Of a stretch of 64,000 nt of DNA, positions 43,318-53,578 are shown piece by piece. Each line of letters starts with the position of its first letter. The first letter of the stretch is position 1. This stretch comes from Kaistia hirudinis (GTDB lineage: Bacteria > Pseudomonadota > Alphaproteobacteria > Rhizobiales > Kaistiaceae): NCBI RefSeq assembly GCF_014196455.1, contig NZ_JACIDS010000002.1:558001-622000 (forward strand), written 5' to 3'. The notes beneath the pieces are model-generated. The model ran no database searches, was not told the DNA's origin, and saw only the letters and a program-made list of their open reading frames with translations. Both the position numbers and the translations under genes were made by a program.

Positions 43318-44940
43318 ATGGCCACGGGTGCTGCGCATACTGCCGATCACCACGATCATCCGACCGGTTGGCGGCGCTGGGTCTATTCGACCAACCACAA
43401 AGACATCGGCACGATGTACCTGATCTTCGCGATCTTCTCGGGTATCATCGGTGGCGCGCTGTCGGTCGGCATTCGCCTCGAGCTGCAGCAGCCGGGCCTC
43501 CAGATCTTCGGCAATCCCTACGTCTTCAATACCTTCGTGACGGCGCACGGCCTGATCATGATCTTCTTCATGGTCATGCCCGCGATGATCGGCGGGTTCG
43601 GCAACTGGTTCGTCCCGATCATGATCGGCGCGCCGGACATGGCCTTCCCGCGCATGAACAACATCTCGTTCTGGCTGCTCCCGCCCTCGCTGCTGCTGCT
43701 CATCATCTCGATGTTCATGCCGAGCGCGGCCGGCCAGCACGGCGTCGGCGGCGGCTGGACAATGTATGTCCCGCTCTCGGGCTCCGGCCCGGAGGGCCAG
43801 CCGGGTCCGGCGGTCGATCTCGCCATCTTCGCGCTGCACATTTCCGGTGCCTCGTCGATCCTCGGCGCGATCAACTTCATCACCACGATCTTCAACATGC
43901 GCGCCCCTGGCATGACGCTGCACAAGATGCCGCTCTTCGCCTGGGCCGTGCTCGTGACGGCGTTCCTGCTGCTGCTCTCGCTGCCCGTGCTCGCCGGCGC
44001 GATCACCATGCTGCTGACGGACCGCAATTTCGGCACCACCTTCTTCAAGCCCGATGGCGGCGGTGATCCGATCCTGTTCCAGCACCTCTTCTGGTTCTTC
44101 GGCCATCCCGAGGTGTACATCCTGATCCTGCCGGGCTTCGGCATCATCAGCCACATCATCTCGACCTTCTCGCGCAAGCCCATCTTCGGCTATGTCGGCA
44201 TGGCCTACGCCATGGTCGCCATCGGCGTCGTCGGCTTCGTCGTGTGGGCGCACCACATGTACACGACGGGCCTCTCCTTCGAGACGCAGGCCTATTTCGT
44301 GGCCGCCACGATGGTCATCGCGGTGCCGACCGGCATCAAGATCTTCTCGTGGATCGCGACGATGTGGGGCGGGTCGATCGAGTTCAAGGCGCCCATGCTG
44401 TGGGCGATCGGCTTCATCTTCCTGTTCACCGTCGGCGGTGTCACGGGCGTGATGCTGGCCAATGCCGGCCTCGACCGCTCCTTCCAGGACACCTATTTCG
44501 TGGTGGCGCACTTCCACTACGTGCTGTCACTCGGCGCCGTGTTCGCCATCTTCGCCGGCTGGTACTACTGGTTCCCGAAGATGTTCGGCTACATGTACAG
44601 CGACCGCATCGGCAAGCTGCACTTCTGGGTCACCTTCGTCGGCGTGAACCTGGTGTTCTTCCCGCAGCACTTCCTCGGTCTCGACGGCATGCCGCGCCGC
44701 TATGCGGATTATCCGGACGCGATGTGGGGCTGGAACTTCGTCTCCTCGATCGGTTCCTACATCTCCGCCTTCGCCGTGCTGATCTTCCTCTATGGCGTCA
44801 TCGACGCCTTCCTGAAGAAGATCCCCGCCCCGAACAATCCGTGGGGTGAGGGCGCGACGACGCTCGAATGGCAGCTTTCCTCGCCGCCGCCTTTCCACCA
44901 GTGGGAAGTCCTGCCGCGCATCGGCGACGTGAAGCACTGA
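43318..44940 (+). CDS. coxA: cytochrome c oxidase subunit I
   Basis: 540 residues, twelve membrane helices. The catalytic core is intact: [56 protein letters not shown] (CuB His-Glu-Val-Tyr), the His pair in [11 protein letters not shown], and [11 protein letters not shown] with heme ligands. It is the proton-pumping heme aa3 reaction centre. GGAAGGGAAG precedes the ATG. Confidence 0.98.
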   Translation: MATGAAHTADHHDHPTGWRRWVYSTNHKDIGTMYLIFAIFSGIIGGALSVGIRLELQQPGLQIFGNPYVFNTFVTAHGLIMIFFMVMPAMIGGFGNWFVPIMIGAPDMAFPRMNNISFWLLPPSLLLLIISMFMPSAAGQHGVGGGWTMYVPLSGSGPEGQPGPAVDLAIFALHISGASSILGAINFITTIFNMRAPGMTLHKMPLFAWAVLVTAFLLLLSLPVLAGAITMLLTDRNFGTTFFKPDGGGDPILFQHLFWFFGHPEVYILILPGFGIISHIISTFSRKPIFGYVGMAYAMVAIGVVGFVVWAHHMYTTGLSFETQAYFVAATMVIAVPTGIKIFSWIATMWGGSIEFKAPMLWAIGFIFLFTVGGVTGVMLANAGLDRSFQDTYFVVAHFHYVLSLGAVFAIFAGWYYWFPKMFGYMYSDRIGKLHFWVTFVGVNLVFFPQHFLGLDGMPRRYADYPDAMWGWNFVSSIGSYISAFAVLIFLYGVIDAFLKKIPAPNNPWGEGATTLEWQLSSPPPFHQWEVLPRIGDVKH

Positions 44941-44951
44941 CGAAAAAGGCC

Positions 44952-44979
44952 GCGGGACGGGCAGGGACTGCCGTCCCGC
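44952..44979 (+). other. hairpin between coxA and ctaB
   Basis: Perfect 9-bp stem (GCGGGACGG / CCGTCCCGC) with a 10-base loop, 12 bases after the coxA stop. No following T-run. It may protect the coxA end of the transcript or reduce read-through into the assembly genes. Confidence 0.5.
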
Positions 44980-44992
44980 CCGCTCCGGATGG

Positions 44993-45934
44993 ATGAAGAA
45001 AATGTCTGACGTGCAGATCGAGGGTATCGAGACGGAGGCCGGCCAACTGGCCGGCCCTTCGGACTTCATTGCCCTGCTGAAGCCGCGCGTCATGTCGCTG
45101 GTGGTGTTCACCGCGCTGACCGGCCTCGTGCTGGCGCCCGGCGGAATTCACCCGGTGATCGCCTTCGCGGCGATCCTGTCGATTGCGGTCGGCGCCGGGG
45201 CGTCGGGCGCGCTCAACATGTGGTACGACGCGGATATCGACCGCGTCATGAGCCGCACGCGGAACCGTCCGATTCCCGCAGGCCGGATCACGCGCAGCGA
45301 GGCGCTCGCCTTCGGCCTCACCTTGGCCGGGCTGTCGGTGCTGGTCCTCACCGTCCTCGTCAATCCCGTGGCCGGCGCGCTGCTCGCCTTCACCATTTTC
45401 TTCTACGTCGTCATCTATTCGATGTGGCTGAAGCGCTGGACGCCGCAGAACATCGTCATCGGCGGAGCCGCCGGCGCCTTCCCGCCGATCATCGGCTGGG
45501 CGTCCGTCACCGGTTCGGTCAGCCTCGAGAGCATCGTGCTCTTCCTGATCATCTTCATGTGGACGCCGCCGCATTTCTGGGCGCTGGCGCTGTTCAAGTC
45601 CGACGATTATGCCCGCGCCGGCATTCCGATGCTGCCCGTCGTGTCGGGTGTCGCGGAGACCAAGCGCCAGATCCTGCTCTATTCGCTGCTACTCGCGCCG
45701 CTCGGCGTGCTGCCGGCGATCCTCGGCTTCGCCACGCCGGCCTATGGCGTGCTCGCGGGTCTGCTCGGCGTCGCGTTCGTCGTGCTCGCAATCCGCGTCT
45801 TCCGCATGGACGCAGCCGACACGTCGATGAAGGCCGCGAAGCGCCTCTTCGCCTTCTCGATCCTCTATCTCTTCCTGCTCTTCGCCATGCTGCTCGCCGA
45901 GCGCGTGGCCCAGCTTGCCGGCCTGATCGCATGA
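44993..45934 (+). CDS. ctaB: protoheme IX farnesyltransferase (heme O synthase)
   Basis: 313 residues. UbiA-superfamily membrane enzyme that attaches a farnesyl group to heme b to make heme O, on the way to heme A. The Asp-rich motif [23 protein letters not shown] and the [28 protein letters not shown] segment are diagnostic. ATG at 45002 is an alternative start. Stop overlaps the next start (ATGA). Confidence 0.96.
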   Translation: MKKMSDVQIEGIETEAGQLAGPSDFIALLKPRVMSLVVFTALTGLVLAPGGIHPVIAFAAILSIAVGAGASGALNMWYDADIDRVMSRTRNRPIPAGRITRSEALAFGLTLAGLSVLVLTVLVNPVAGALLAFTIFFYVVIYSMWLKRWTPQNIVIGGAAGAFPPIIGWASVTGSVSLESIVLFLIIFMWTPPHFWALALFKSDDYARAGIPMLPVVSGVAETKRQILLYSLLLAPLGVLPAILGFATPAYGVLAGLLGVAFVVLAIRVFRMDAADTSMKAAKRLFAFSILYLFLLFAMLLAERVAQLAGLIA

Positions 45935-46125
45935 ACGCCGGCCCCGAAGAGAAGCCCGTCGCCCCGCCCGTCGAGCTCGAGGGCATCCGCCTGACGGAGG
46001 CGCAGCTGCGCCGCCGCCGTGCCCGTTCGATCGCGATCGGACTGTCGCTCGGCGCGCTCGTCATCCTGTTCTGGGCCGTCACGATCGTCCGCATGGGCGG
46101 CAACGTGCTCAACCGGACGCTCTGA
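45931..46125 (+). CDS. small CoxF-like oxidase-associated membrane protein
   Basis: 64 residues, one membrane helix ([22 protein letters not shown]), N-terminal [19 protein letters not shown]. Small single-helix proteins of this kind sit between ctaB and ctaG in alphaproteobacterial cox operons and are often annotated CoxF. Role unknown, probably oxidase assembly or stability. Four-base overlap with ctaB and 5 bases before ctaG. Confidence 0.8.
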   Translation: MNAGPEEKPVAPPVELEGIRLTEAQLRRRRARSIAIGLSLGALVILFWAVTIVRMGGNVLNRTL

Positions 46126-46130
46126 GGCCA

Positions 46131-46766
46131 ATGATGGACGCGAGCCAGCACGAGAGCACGAAGAGCGAGGCCGCCAAGGCCGAGCCGCGTCGGCGTTCCT
46201 TCGCGGTGACCGCCGCGGCCTGCGCCGTGTTCGGCGCGGCGATGCTGGGCGCCGCCTTCGCCTCCGTGCCGCTCTACAAGCTGTTCTGTCAGGTCACCGG
46301 CTATGGCGGCACGACGCAGCGCGCCGAGACTGCGCCGGCCGTGCCGAGCGAGAAGACCATCATCGTGCGCTTCGACGCCAATGTCGCCAACGGCATCGGC
46401 TGGGCCTTCCGGCCCGAGCAGCGGCAGATCAAGGTCCGGCTCGGCGAGGTCGCCAAGGTCAATTTCTTCGCGGAGAACCGGACGGGCGCCGAATCGAGCG
46501 GCCAGGCCGGCTTCAACGTACAGCCGGATTCGGCCGGGCGCTTCTTCAACAAGATTGCCTGCTTCTGCTTCAATTCGCAGACGCTGAAGGCGGGTGAGAA
46601 GGTCGAGATGCCGGTGACGTTCTTCGTCGATCCGGCGATCCTCGAGGATGCCGACAACCGCTTCACCGACACGATCACACTCTCATACACATTCTACCCG
46701 AGCGCGGAGGCCAAGCCGGCCCCGCTGGCGTCGAACGACGCGACGAACTCGGGGAAGCCGCTTTGA
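46131..46766 (+). CDS. ctaG: cytochrome c oxidase assembly protein CtaG (Cox11)
   Basis: 211 residues. One N-terminal helix (FAVTAAACAVFGAAMLGAAFASVPLY) anchors a periplasmic domain with the copper-binding CFCF motif (NKIACFCFNSQTLKAGEKVEMPVTFFVDP). It delivers copper to the CuB site of subunit I. Tightly packed in the operon. Confidence 0.96.
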   Translation: MMDASQHESTKSEAAKAEPRRRSFAVTAAACAVFGAAMLGAAFASVPLYKLFCQVTGYGGTTQRAETAPAVPSEKTIIVRFDANVANGIGWAFRPEQRQIKVRLGEVAKVNFFAENRTGAESSGQAGFNVQPDSAGRFFNKIACFCFNSQTLKAGEKVEMPVTFFVDPAILEDADNRFTDTITLSYTFYPSAEAKPAPLASNDATNSGKPL

Positions 46767-46787
46767 CAAGGACCGGGGGAGATCCTC

Positions 46788-47627
46788 ATGGCTGAAGCCC
46801 ACGCCAAGCACCACGACTACCACCTCGTCAATCCGAGCCCCTGGCCCGTCCTCGGTGCGGTCGGCGCGTTCGCGATGGCGCTCGGCGCCGTCGCCTACAT
46901 GCACGGCGAATCGCTGCTGTGGCTGATCCCGGGCCTGCTCATCGTGCTCTACACGATGGCCTCTTGGTGGACCGACGTGATCCGTGAGGGCCAGCAGGGC
47001 CATCACACCCGCGTCGTGCAGCTGCACATGCGCTACGGCATGATTCTGTTCATCGCGTCGGAGGTCATGTTCTTCGTCGCGTGGTTCTGGGCCTTCTTCG
47101 ATGCGAGCCTTTTCGCCAGCGAGGCGCAGAACGTCGCGCGTTACGAGTTCACCGGCGGGCACTGGCCGCCGAAGGGCATCGAGGTCTTCGATCCCTGGCA
47201 CCTGCCGCTGCTCAACACGCTGATCCTGCTCACCTCGGGCACGACCATCACCTGGGCGCATCACGCGCTGATCCATGACGATCGCGAAGGCCTGAAGTGG
47301 GGCCTCCTCCTCACCGTGGTGCTCGGCGTGATCTTCTCCTGCGTGCAGGTGATCGAGTACACGCATGCGGCGTTCTCGTTCGGCGGCAATATCTACGGCG
47401 CCACCTTCTTCATGGCGACGGGCTTCCACGGCTTCCACGTCTTCATCGGCACGATCTTCCTGATCGTCTGCCTGCTGCGGGCGCTGGCCGGCCAGTTCAC
47501 GCCCAAGGCGCATTTCGGCTTCGAGGCGGCGGCCTGGTACTGGCACTTCGTCGACGTCGTCTGGCTGTTCCTCTTCTTCGCCATCTATGTCTGGGGTGGC
47601 TGGGGCGCGCCGATCCACGCGGCCTGA
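46788..47627 (+). CDS. coxC: cytochrome c oxidase subunit III
   Basis: 279 residues, seven hydrophobic segments. Diagnostic: VIREGQQGHHTRVVQLHMRYGMILFIASEVMFFVAWFWAFF, GTTITWAHHALIHDDR, FHGFHVFIGTIFLIVCLLRAL and AAWYWHFVDVVWLFLFFAIYVWGG. Third core subunit, stabilising proton entry. GGGGGAGA precedes the ATG. Confidence 0.97.
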   Translation: MAEAHAKHHDYHLVNPSPWPVLGAVGAFAMALGAVAYMHGESLLWLIPGLLIVLYTMASWWTDVIREGQQGHHTRVVQLHMRYGMILFIASEVMFFVAWFWAFFDASLFASEAQNVARYEFTGGHWPPKGIEVFDPWHLPLLNTLILLTSGTTITWAHHALIHDDREGLKWGLLLTVVLGVIFSCVQVIEYTHAAFSFGGNIYGATFFMATGFHGFHVFIGTIFLIVCLLRALAGQFTPKAHFGFEAAAWYWHFVDVVWLFLFFAIYVWGGWGAPIHAA

Positions 47628-47644
47628 TCCAGGCCGCGGCAAAG

Positions 47645-47666
47645 GAGCCGCCGCTCTCGGCGGCTC
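47645..47666 (+). terminator. hairpin after coxC
   Basis: Perfect 9-bp stem (GAGCCGCCG / CGGCGGCTC), 4-base loop, followed by TTCCTCC. A weak terminator or attenuating hairpin separating the core oxidase genes from DUF983-surf1. Confidence 0.5.
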
Positions 47667-47689
47667 TTCCTCCTCTCGGGAGATGAGTC

Positions 47690-48100
47690 ATGAGCGAGGC
47701 GGACGGAACCCCGGCGGCACAGCCGCGGGACACGGCGCTCTATCCGCCGCTCTCGCCGGGCCAGACGGGCATGCGCGGGCTCTGCCCGCGCTGCGGCCAG
47801 GGCCGGCTCTTCAAGGGCTTCCTGGCGCTCGAGCCGCGTTGCCGCGTCTGCGGCCTCGACTACAGCTTCATCGATTCCGGCGACGGCCCCGCCGTCTTCG
47901 TCATCATGATCGTCGGCTTCATCGTGGCGTTCCTCGCGCTCTATGTGGAATTCACCTTCCAGCCGCCGATCTGGGTGCACATCATCCTGTGGTTTCCCCT
48001 GGTGATCGGCCTGTCGCTCGGTCTCCTGCGTCCGCTCAAGGGATTGATGATCGCGATCCAGTACCGCACCAAGGCCGAGCAGGGGCGGGTCGAAGGCTGA
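47690..48100 (+). CDS. DUF983 family protein
   Basis: 136 residues. N-terminal zinc-ribbon-like CPRCGQGRLFKGFLALEPRCRVCGLDYSFIDSGDGPAVFV with two CxxC pairs, then two membrane helices. DUF983 genes are regularly embedded in alphaproteobacterial cox operons between coxC and surf1, so a role in oxidase assembly is likely but unproven. CGGGAGATGAG precedes the ATG. Confidence 0.9.
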   Translation: MSEADGTPAAQPRDTALYPPLSPGQTGMRGLCPRCGQGRLFKGFLALEPRCRVCGLDYSFIDSGDGPAVFVIMIVGFIVAFLALYVEFTFQPPIWVHIILWFPLVIGLSLGLLRPLKGLMIAIQYRTKAEQGRVEG

Positions 48101-48133
48101 CCGCCGGCCGGCGCAGCGAGGCGTGAGCCAACC

Positions 48134-48895
48134 ATGGCCGATCGAGCCACTCTCCCGACCTGGCGCCGCCTTGTCGCGCCGACCATCGCAACGCTCATCG
48201 TCTTCGCGATCCTCTGCAGCCTCGGAACCTGGCAGCTTCGCCGTCTCGGCTGGAAGGAAGCGCTGATCGCGCAGGTCGAGGCGCGCACGGCCCTCGCGCC
48301 GGTTCCCGCGCCCGGCCCGGCCGCGTGGCCGACGCTCGACATCGCGGATTTCGACTACACGCCCGTGACCGTCTCCGGCGTCTTCCTGAACGATGCGGAG
48401 GCGCATCTCTACGGCCAGATTTCCAAGCCGCGGGGACCGCTCGGCGGCGTCGGCTGGTGGGTCTTCACCCCGCTCAAGACGGACGAAGGCTGGATCGTCT
48501 ATGTCAATCGCGGCTTCGTCCCGGATGGGCGGCAGGCGGCGACGACACGCCCCGAGGGGCAGGTCGAGGGCCGCGTGACGGTGACCGGCCTCGCGCGCCG
48601 GCCCGAGACGCCCTGGCGTCTCCTCGCCGAGAGTGCGCCGAAGGACAATGAATGGTTCGCGCGGGAGCCGGCCCGCTTTGCTGCGGCTGCCGGCCTCCCG
48701 ACGGCGAGCGTCGCGCCCTATTCGATCGATGCCGATGCCACGCCCAATCCGGGCGGCCTGCCGCAGGGCGGGGAGACGACCATCATCTTCTCGAACAACC
48801 ACCTGCAATATGCGGTGACGTGGTACGGGCTCGCGCTGGCCCTCGTCGCGGTCTATGCGGTGTTCGCGCGCGGCGTGATCCGTCGGCGGCACTGA
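48134..48895 (+). CDS. surf1: SURF1 family protein
   Basis: 253 residues with N- and C-terminal membrane helices enclosing a periplasmic loop: FAILCSLGTWQLRRLGWKEALI, GPLGGVGWWVFTPLKTDEGWIVYVNRGFVP, and NNHLQYAVTWYGLALALVAVY. SURF1 helps place heme A in subunit I. Last gene of the cox operon. Confidence 0.94.
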   Translation: MADRATLPTWRRLVAPTIATLIVFAILCSLGTWQLRRLGWKEALIAQVEARTALAPVPAPGPAAWPTLDIADFDYTPVTVSGVFLNDAEAHLYGQISKPRGPLGGVGWWVFTPLKTDEGWIVYVNRGFVPDGRQAATTRPEGQVEGRVTVTGLARRPETPWRLLAESAPKDNEWFAREPARFAAAAGLPTASVAPYSIDADATPNPGGLPQGGETTIIFSNNHLQYAVTWYGLALALVAVYAVFARGVIRRRH

Positions 48896-48901
48896 CTAGC
48901 G

Positions 48902-49513
48902 TCAGGCGTGCCCTGCATCACCGGACAGCATCGAGGGATCGACGCCGAGCAGCGCCATGGCGCGCCCATATTTGCTGTCGAGGTCGCGGTCGAAGATGAG
49001 ATCGGCGCTCGCCTCGCAATGGAGCCAGCCATTCGACTGGATCTCCCGCTCGAGCTGTCCGGCCGACCAGCCGGCATAGCCGAGCGCGAGCATGGCGCTT
49101 TCGGGGCCCGAGCCATAGGCGATGGCCCGCAGGATATCGAGCGTGGCCGTCAGGCACACCGACTCGGAGATCGGCATGGTCGAGTTCTCGATGAAATAGT
49201 CCGCACTGTGCAGCACGAAGCCGCGACCGGTTTCGACGGGACCGCCCCGCTGCACCAGCATCCGGCTCACCGAAGCCGGAACGCGGATCTCGGGACCCTC
49301 GGGCAGGATATCCAGTTGCACCAGAAGATCGACGAACTCGATCTGCGGCACGAGCTGGTTGACGACGATGCCCATCGCCCCTTCGGCGGAATGGGCGCAG
49401 AGATAGACGACGGCGCGCGCGAAGCGGTCGTCTTCCATGCCGGGCATCGCGATCAGGAAATGCCCGTCGAGATAGCCGCCGAGGCCGGACGCGCGATGGG
49501 GTCTCTCGCTCAT
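48902..49513 (-). CDS. YqgE/AlgH family protein
   Basis: 203 residues: [53 protein letters not shown]...[21 protein letters not shown]...[19 protein letters not shown], the full YqgE pattern. Function is unsettled; proposed transcriptional or redox roles are weak. Convergent with surf1 and divergent from the DsbD-like gene. Confidence 0.93.
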   Translation of the reverse strand: MSERPHRASGLGGYLDGHFLIAMPGMEDDRFARAVVYLCAHSAEGAMGIVVNQLVPQIEFVDLLVQLDILPEGPEIRVPASVSRMLVQRGGPVETGRGFVLHSADYFIENSTMPISESVCLTATLDILRAIAYGSGPESAMLALGYAGWSAGQLEREIQSNGWLHCEASADLIFDRDLDSKYGRAMALLGVDPSMLSGDAGHA

Positions 49514-49678
49514 GCAAGAAAGCCTATCACGGCGCCGGCAAAAGGAAAGCTAAGGCCGCTTGGGCGAAACACGAACTTATGATCGCGCCGGGGGCGGCGG
49601 GCGCGGCGTCGGCCTGTTCAAGGCGGCCCCCAGCCGATAGAGCCATCCGACCGCAAATGCCGAGGATCGCGAACCTTG

Positions 49679-50521
49679 ATGCCCCGCCTGCGCCTTGCCC
49701 GTCTCGCTCCCTTCGCCCTGCTGGCCGTCGCCATGCCCGCCCATGCCGCGATCGGCGAGTGGGTCGAGGGCGAGCACGTCCGCCTTCGCCTGGTCGCGAC
49801 GCATGATGAGAGCGGCGCGCTGCAGGGCCTGATCGAGATGGAGCTGGAACCGGGCTGGAAGACCTATTGGCGCAGCCCCGGCGACGCCGGCATTCCGCCG
49901 CGCTTCGACTTCTCCGCCTCGCGGAACGCGGGGGGCGCCGAGGTCGAGTTCCCGGCGCCCGAGCGCTCCGACGACGGCTTCGCGGCCTCGAATGTCTATC
50001 ACGACCGCGTCGCGCTGCCGGTCCGCGTCGCACCCTCCACGGCTGGCCAGCCGGTGCGCCTCGATCTCGCGGCCGATCTTGGCGTCTGCGATGAGGTCTG
50101 CCTTCCCGTCGCGATCAAGGCGGTGCTGGATGTGCCGGCGGACGATCGCGACAACGCTGCCGACGGATTGATCCGGGAAGCGCGCGCCGCCTTGCCGGGC
50201 CCGGGACGCCCGGGGGAGTTCGAGATCCTCGCGCTGAAGCGCGTCGACGGCGATGACCGCGCGCCCGTCTTCGAGGCCGAGATCCACGCCGGCAGCGCAG
50301 ACGATGTGCTGCTGTTCGCGGAGACGCCCGCCGACTGGTATCCGGCCCCGCCGGCGGCCGCTGACGCAGAGGAAGAGGGCGTCACGCGCTTTCGCTTCGC
50401 GGTCGACCGCAAGTCGGCGACGACGCCGATCGACGGCGCCGAGATCCGCCTCACCCTGACCGAGGGCGACGCCGCGACCGAGCGGCGCTTCCATCTCGAC
50501 GCAACCGGCGCGGGACATTAG
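49679..50521 (+). CDS. secreted DsbD N-terminal-domain protein
   Basis: 280 residues. Signal peptide (LAPFALLAVAMPAHA), then the DsbD alpha-type domain: GWKTYWRSPGDAGIPPRFDFSASRN and DLGVCDEVCLPVAIK with the Cys pair. The membrane and thioredoxin domains of full DsbD are absent. It probably exchanges disulfides in the periplasm, but its electron donor is not visible here. ATG at 49679; a TTG lies three bases upstream. Confidence 0.85.
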   Translation: MPRLRLARLAPFALLAVAMPAHAAIGEWVEGEHVRLRLVATHDESGALQGLIEMELEPGWKTYWRSPGDAGIPPRFDFSASRNAGGAEVEFPAPERSDDGFAASNVYHDRVALPVRVAPSTAGQPVRLDLAADLGVCDEVCLPVAIKAVLDVPADDRDNAADGLIREARAALPGPGRPGEFEILALKRVDGDDRAPVFEAEIHAGSADDVLLFAETPADWYPAPPAAADAEEEGVTRFRFAVDRKSATTPIDGAEIRLTLTEGDAATERRFHLDATGAGH

Positions 50522-50587
50522 TCTGGCCGACGGCGCGAGCCACCCTCCAAACAAAAAGCCGTTCCCCACAGCCTGAGGAGTTCTTCC

Positions 50588-51070
50588 ATGACGATCTCGG
50601 TCGGCGAAAGCCTGCCCGACGCCAAGTTCCGCGTGATGACGCCCGACGGCGTCGTCGAGAAATCCACCGCCGACATCTTCTCGGCCAAGAAGGTCGTGCT
50701 GTTCGCCGTTCCCGGCGCCTTCACGCCGACCTGCCATCGCAACCATCTGCCGGGTTATGTCGAGCAGTATGCCGCGATCAAGGCGAAGGGCGTCGACGAG
50801 ATCGCCGTGGTCTCGGTCAATGACGTCTTCGTCATGGACGCCTGGGCCAAGGCGACCGGCGGCGACGGCAAGATCCTCTTCCTGGCCGACGGCTCGGGCG
50901 AGTTCACCAAGGCGCTCGGCCTCGAACTCGACCTCGTTCCGAACGGCCTCGGCGTACGCTCGAAGCGCTATGCGATGATCGTCGAGGACGGCGTCGTGAA
51001 GCTGCTCAACATCGAGGAAGAGCCGGGCGTGAACGTCTCCGGCGCCGCGGCGATCCTCGAGGCGCTCTGA
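50588..51070 (+). CDS. 1-Cys Prx5-type peroxiredoxin
   Basis: 160 residues, thioredoxin fold. The peroxidatic site is PGAFTPTCHRNHLPG with Cys49. No other cysteine is present in the chain, so any resolving thiol must come from another protein or glutathione. Reduces peroxides. GAGGAG precedes the ATG. Converges with rnhA, 3 bases between stops. Confidence 0.93.
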   Translation: MTISVGESLPDAKFRVMTPDGVVEKSTADIFSAKKVVLFAVPGAFTPTCHRNHLPGYVEQYAAIKAKGVDEIAVVSVNDVFVMDAWAKATGGDGKILFLADGSGEFTKALGLELDLVPNGLGVRSKRYAMIVEDGVVKLLNIEEEPGVNVSGAAAILEAL

Positions 51071-51073
51071 GCG

Positions 51074-51562
51074 CTATCCAACATTCGGCAGGGCAGGGCG
51101 TCGCTTCGTCTTGAACGGCGCCATGCCCTCCCGGGCCAGCTCGTCCGCCTTCTCGTTGGCTTCGTTGCCGGCGTGGCCCTTGACCCAGTGCCAGGTCACC
51201 TTGTGGCGCACGAGCGCCTCGTCGAGCTTCAGCCACAGATCGACATTCTTGACCGGCTTCTTGTCGGCGGTCTTCCAGCCGTTCTTCTTCCAGCCGTGAA
51301 TCCAGCCGGTGATGCCGCCCTTCACATATTGGGAATCGGTGTGCAGATCGACGGCGCAGGGCCGCGACAGCGCGCTGAGCGCTTCGATCGCCGCCATCAA
51401 CTCCATGCGGTTGTTGGTGGTCAGCGCCTCGCCGCCCTTGAGCAGCTTCTCCTTGTCGCCATAGACGAGCACCGCACCCCAGCCACCGGGGCCGGGATTG
51501 CCGGAACAGGCGCCATCCGTCCAGATCGCGACGCGCGCGCCTTCGTTTGCCGTATCGTTCAA
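51074..51562 (-). CDS. rnhA: ribonuclease HI
   Basis: 162 residues from a TTG start that overlaps the thrB stop as TTGA. The four acidic residues are present: [36 protein letters not shown] and NEKADELA. Removes RNA from RNA-DNA hybrids. The frame is open further upstream, but the TTGA overlap and normal length favour this start. Last gene of the ispH-thrB-rnhA operon. Confidence 0.94.
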   Translation of the reverse strand: MNDTANEGARVAIWTDGACSGNPGPGGWGAVLVYGDKEKLLKGGEALTTNNRMELMAAIEALSALSRPCAVDLHTDSQYVKGGITGWIHGWKKNGWKTADKKPVKNVDLWLKLDEALVRHKVTWHWVKGHAGNEANEKADELAREGMAPFKTKRRPALPNVG

Positions 51563-52524
51563 AGATCCATTCCATATGCGCCGGCGTCGTCGACCGACTG
51601 GTGGAAGCGCAGCTTGCGCCAATATTCGAGCGGGTCCTTCGGCGCGACGAGCGCGCCGGGTGGCACGTTCAGCCAGTCATAGAGCCGCGTCAGCAGGAAG
51701 CGCAGCGCCGATCCGCGCGCCAGCAGCGGCAGCGCGGCGATCTCGTCCGCACCGAGCGGGCGCACGCGCTGATAGCCGGCGAGCAGGGCGCGCGCCTTGG
51801 TGATGTTGAGCGCCCCATCCGCCTCGAAGCACCAGGCATTGAGGCCGATCGCCACGTCATAGGCGAGGAAATCATTGCAGGCGAAATAGAAGTCGATCAG
51901 GCCGGAAAGGTGGCCCTTGAGGAAGAAGACATTGTCGGGAAAGAGGTCGGCATGGATCACGCCCGCCGGCAGATCCCGCGGCCAGTTTTGCTCCAGATGG
52001 TCGAGTTCCCTGAGGATCGCGGCGCCGAGCTCCGGCAGGACGGTATCGGCCCCTTCCTCCGAACGCTGGAAGAGCGGACGCCAGCTATCGACCGAGAGCG
52101 CGTTGCGACGGTGGATCGCGAAGCCCTCGCCGGCGAGATGGAGCTGGGCCAGCGCCTCGCCCACCTGCGCACAGTGCTCGACGCGCGGGCGGCGTATCCA
52201 CATGCCTTCGAGGAACGTCACGATCGCGGCCGGACGGCCGGCCAGCACCCCGAGCGCCTCGCCGGCGCGATTGCGCACGGGTTGCGGGCAGGTGAGGCCG
52301 CGCGCGGCCAGATGCTCCATCAGCCCGATGAAGAAGGGTAGATCCGTCGGATCGACGCGCTTCTCGTAGAGCGTGAGGATATGCGGGCCGGCCTCGGTGA
52401 CGATCAGATAGTTGGAATTCTCGACGCCCTCGGCGATGCCCTTCACGGAGAGCAGGGCGCCCAGTTCATAGCCCGCAAGGAAGCGCTCGAGCTCCTCGTC
52501 GGCGATCTCGGTATAGACGGCCAT
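51559..52524 (-). CDS. thrB: homoserine kinase
   Basis: 321 residues. The choline-kinase-like type of ThrB used by alpha- and gammaproteobacteria: [75 protein letters not shown] (HxDxxxxN and DxY/D catalytic parts). Phosphorylates homoserine in threonine synthesis; thrC is in another operon 6 kb to the right. Starts 10 bases after ispH. Confidence 0.95.
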   Translation of the reverse strand: MAVYTEIADEELERFLAGYELGALLSVKGIAEGVENSNYLIVTEAGPHILTLYEKRVDPTDLPFFIGLMEHLAARGLTCPQPVRNRAGEALGVLAGRPAAIVTFLEGMWIRRPRVEHCAQVGEALAQLHLAGEGFAIHRRNALSVDSWRPLFQRSEEGADTVLPELGAAILRELDHLEQNWPRDLPAGVIHADLFPDNVFFLKGHLSGLIDFYFACNDFLAYDVAIGLNAWCFEADGALNITKARALLAGYQRVRPLGADEIAALPLLARGSALRFLLTRLYDWLNVPPGALVAPKDPLEYWRKLRFHQSVDDAGAYGMDL

Positions 52525-52534
52525 TCGTTTCCCG

Positions 52535-53506
52535 TTATTCGGCGGCCGAGAGACGAAGCTCGCGCGGCAGGTTGAAGGCGATCGTCTCCTCGGCGGTCTG
52601 CACCAGCTCGACGCGGACGTCGAAACGGCTGGCGAAGGCGTCGATGACCTCCTCGACCAGGATCTCCGGCGCGGATGCCCCGGCGGTGACGCCGACGCTT
52701 CGGATGCCGTCGAGGCGCGACCAGTCGATGTCGGCCGCCCGCTGGATGAGGATGGAGACGGGGCAGCCCTCGCGCTCGGCGACCTCGCGCAGGCGCTGCG
52801 AATTGGACGAGTTCGGCGCGCCGACCACGATCATCGCGTCGACGAGGCCGGCGATCCGCTTCACGGCCTCCTGGCGATTGGTCGTCGCGTAGCAGATATC
52901 TTCCTTGTGCGGTGCCGTGATCGCGGGGAAGCGCTCCAGCAGCACGCGAACGATCGCCGCGGTGTCGTCGACCGACAGGGTGGTCTGGGTGATATAGGCA
53001 AGGTTCGCCGGGTCGCGGGGCGTGAAGCGCGCGGCATCCTCGACCGTCTCGATCAGGCTGACCGCGCCTTCGGGCAACTGGCCCATCGTGCCGATCACTT
53101 CGGGATGGCCGGCATGGCCGATCAGCACGATCTCGCGATCGCGCTTGAAATGGATCTGCGCTTCCTTGTGCACCTTGGAGACGAGCGGGCAGGTCGCGTC
53201 CAGGAAGAACATCTGCCGCGCCCGGGCGCTGTCCGGCACCGATTTGGGCACGCCATGCGCGGAGAAGACGACAGGCTGGCCGTCGTCGGGGATCTCGTCC
53301 AGCTCCTCGACGAAGACGGCGCCCTTGGCGCGCAGCCCGTCGACGACATAGCGGTTGTGCACGATCTCGTGCCGGACATAGACCGGCGCGCCGAATTTCT
53401 TCAGCGCGAGCTCGACGATCTGGATCGCCCGGTCGACGCCGGCGCAGAAACCGCGCGGCGCGGAGAGCTTCAAATCGAGCGGGGGCTTTTCGGCAGCGGT
53501 CATCAT
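52535..53506 (-). CDS. ispH: 4-hydroxy-3-methylbut-2-enyl diphosphate reductase
   Basis: 323 residues; last step of the MEP pathway. The three [4Fe-4S] cysteines are in [22 protein letters not shown] and [18 protein letters not shown] and the TQTTLS motif are also present. ATG at 53506 or the next one at 53503. First gene of the ispH-thrB-rnhA operon. Confidence 0.96.
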   Translation of the reverse strand: MMTAAEKPPLDLKLSAPRGFCAGVDRAIQIVELALKKFGAPVYVRHEIVHNRYVVDGLRAKGAVFVEELDEIPDDGQPVVFSAHGVPKSVPDSARARQMFFLDATCPLVSKVHKEAQIHFKRDREIVLIGHAGHPEVIGTMGQLPEGAVSLIETVEDAARFTPRDPANLAYITQTTLSVDDTAAIVRVLLERFPAITAPHKEDICYATTNRQEAVKRIAGLVDAMIVVGAPNSSNSQRLREVAEREGCPVSILIQRAADIDWSRLDGIRSVGVTAGASAPEILVEEVIDAFASRFDVRVELVQTAEETIAFNLPRELRLSAAE

Positions 53507-53578
53507 GGGTCCGTCGCGGCTGACGATCGGAATAGAAGGATGGCGACCGCCGCTGTCAAGCATGGCGCGGGGCCATGC

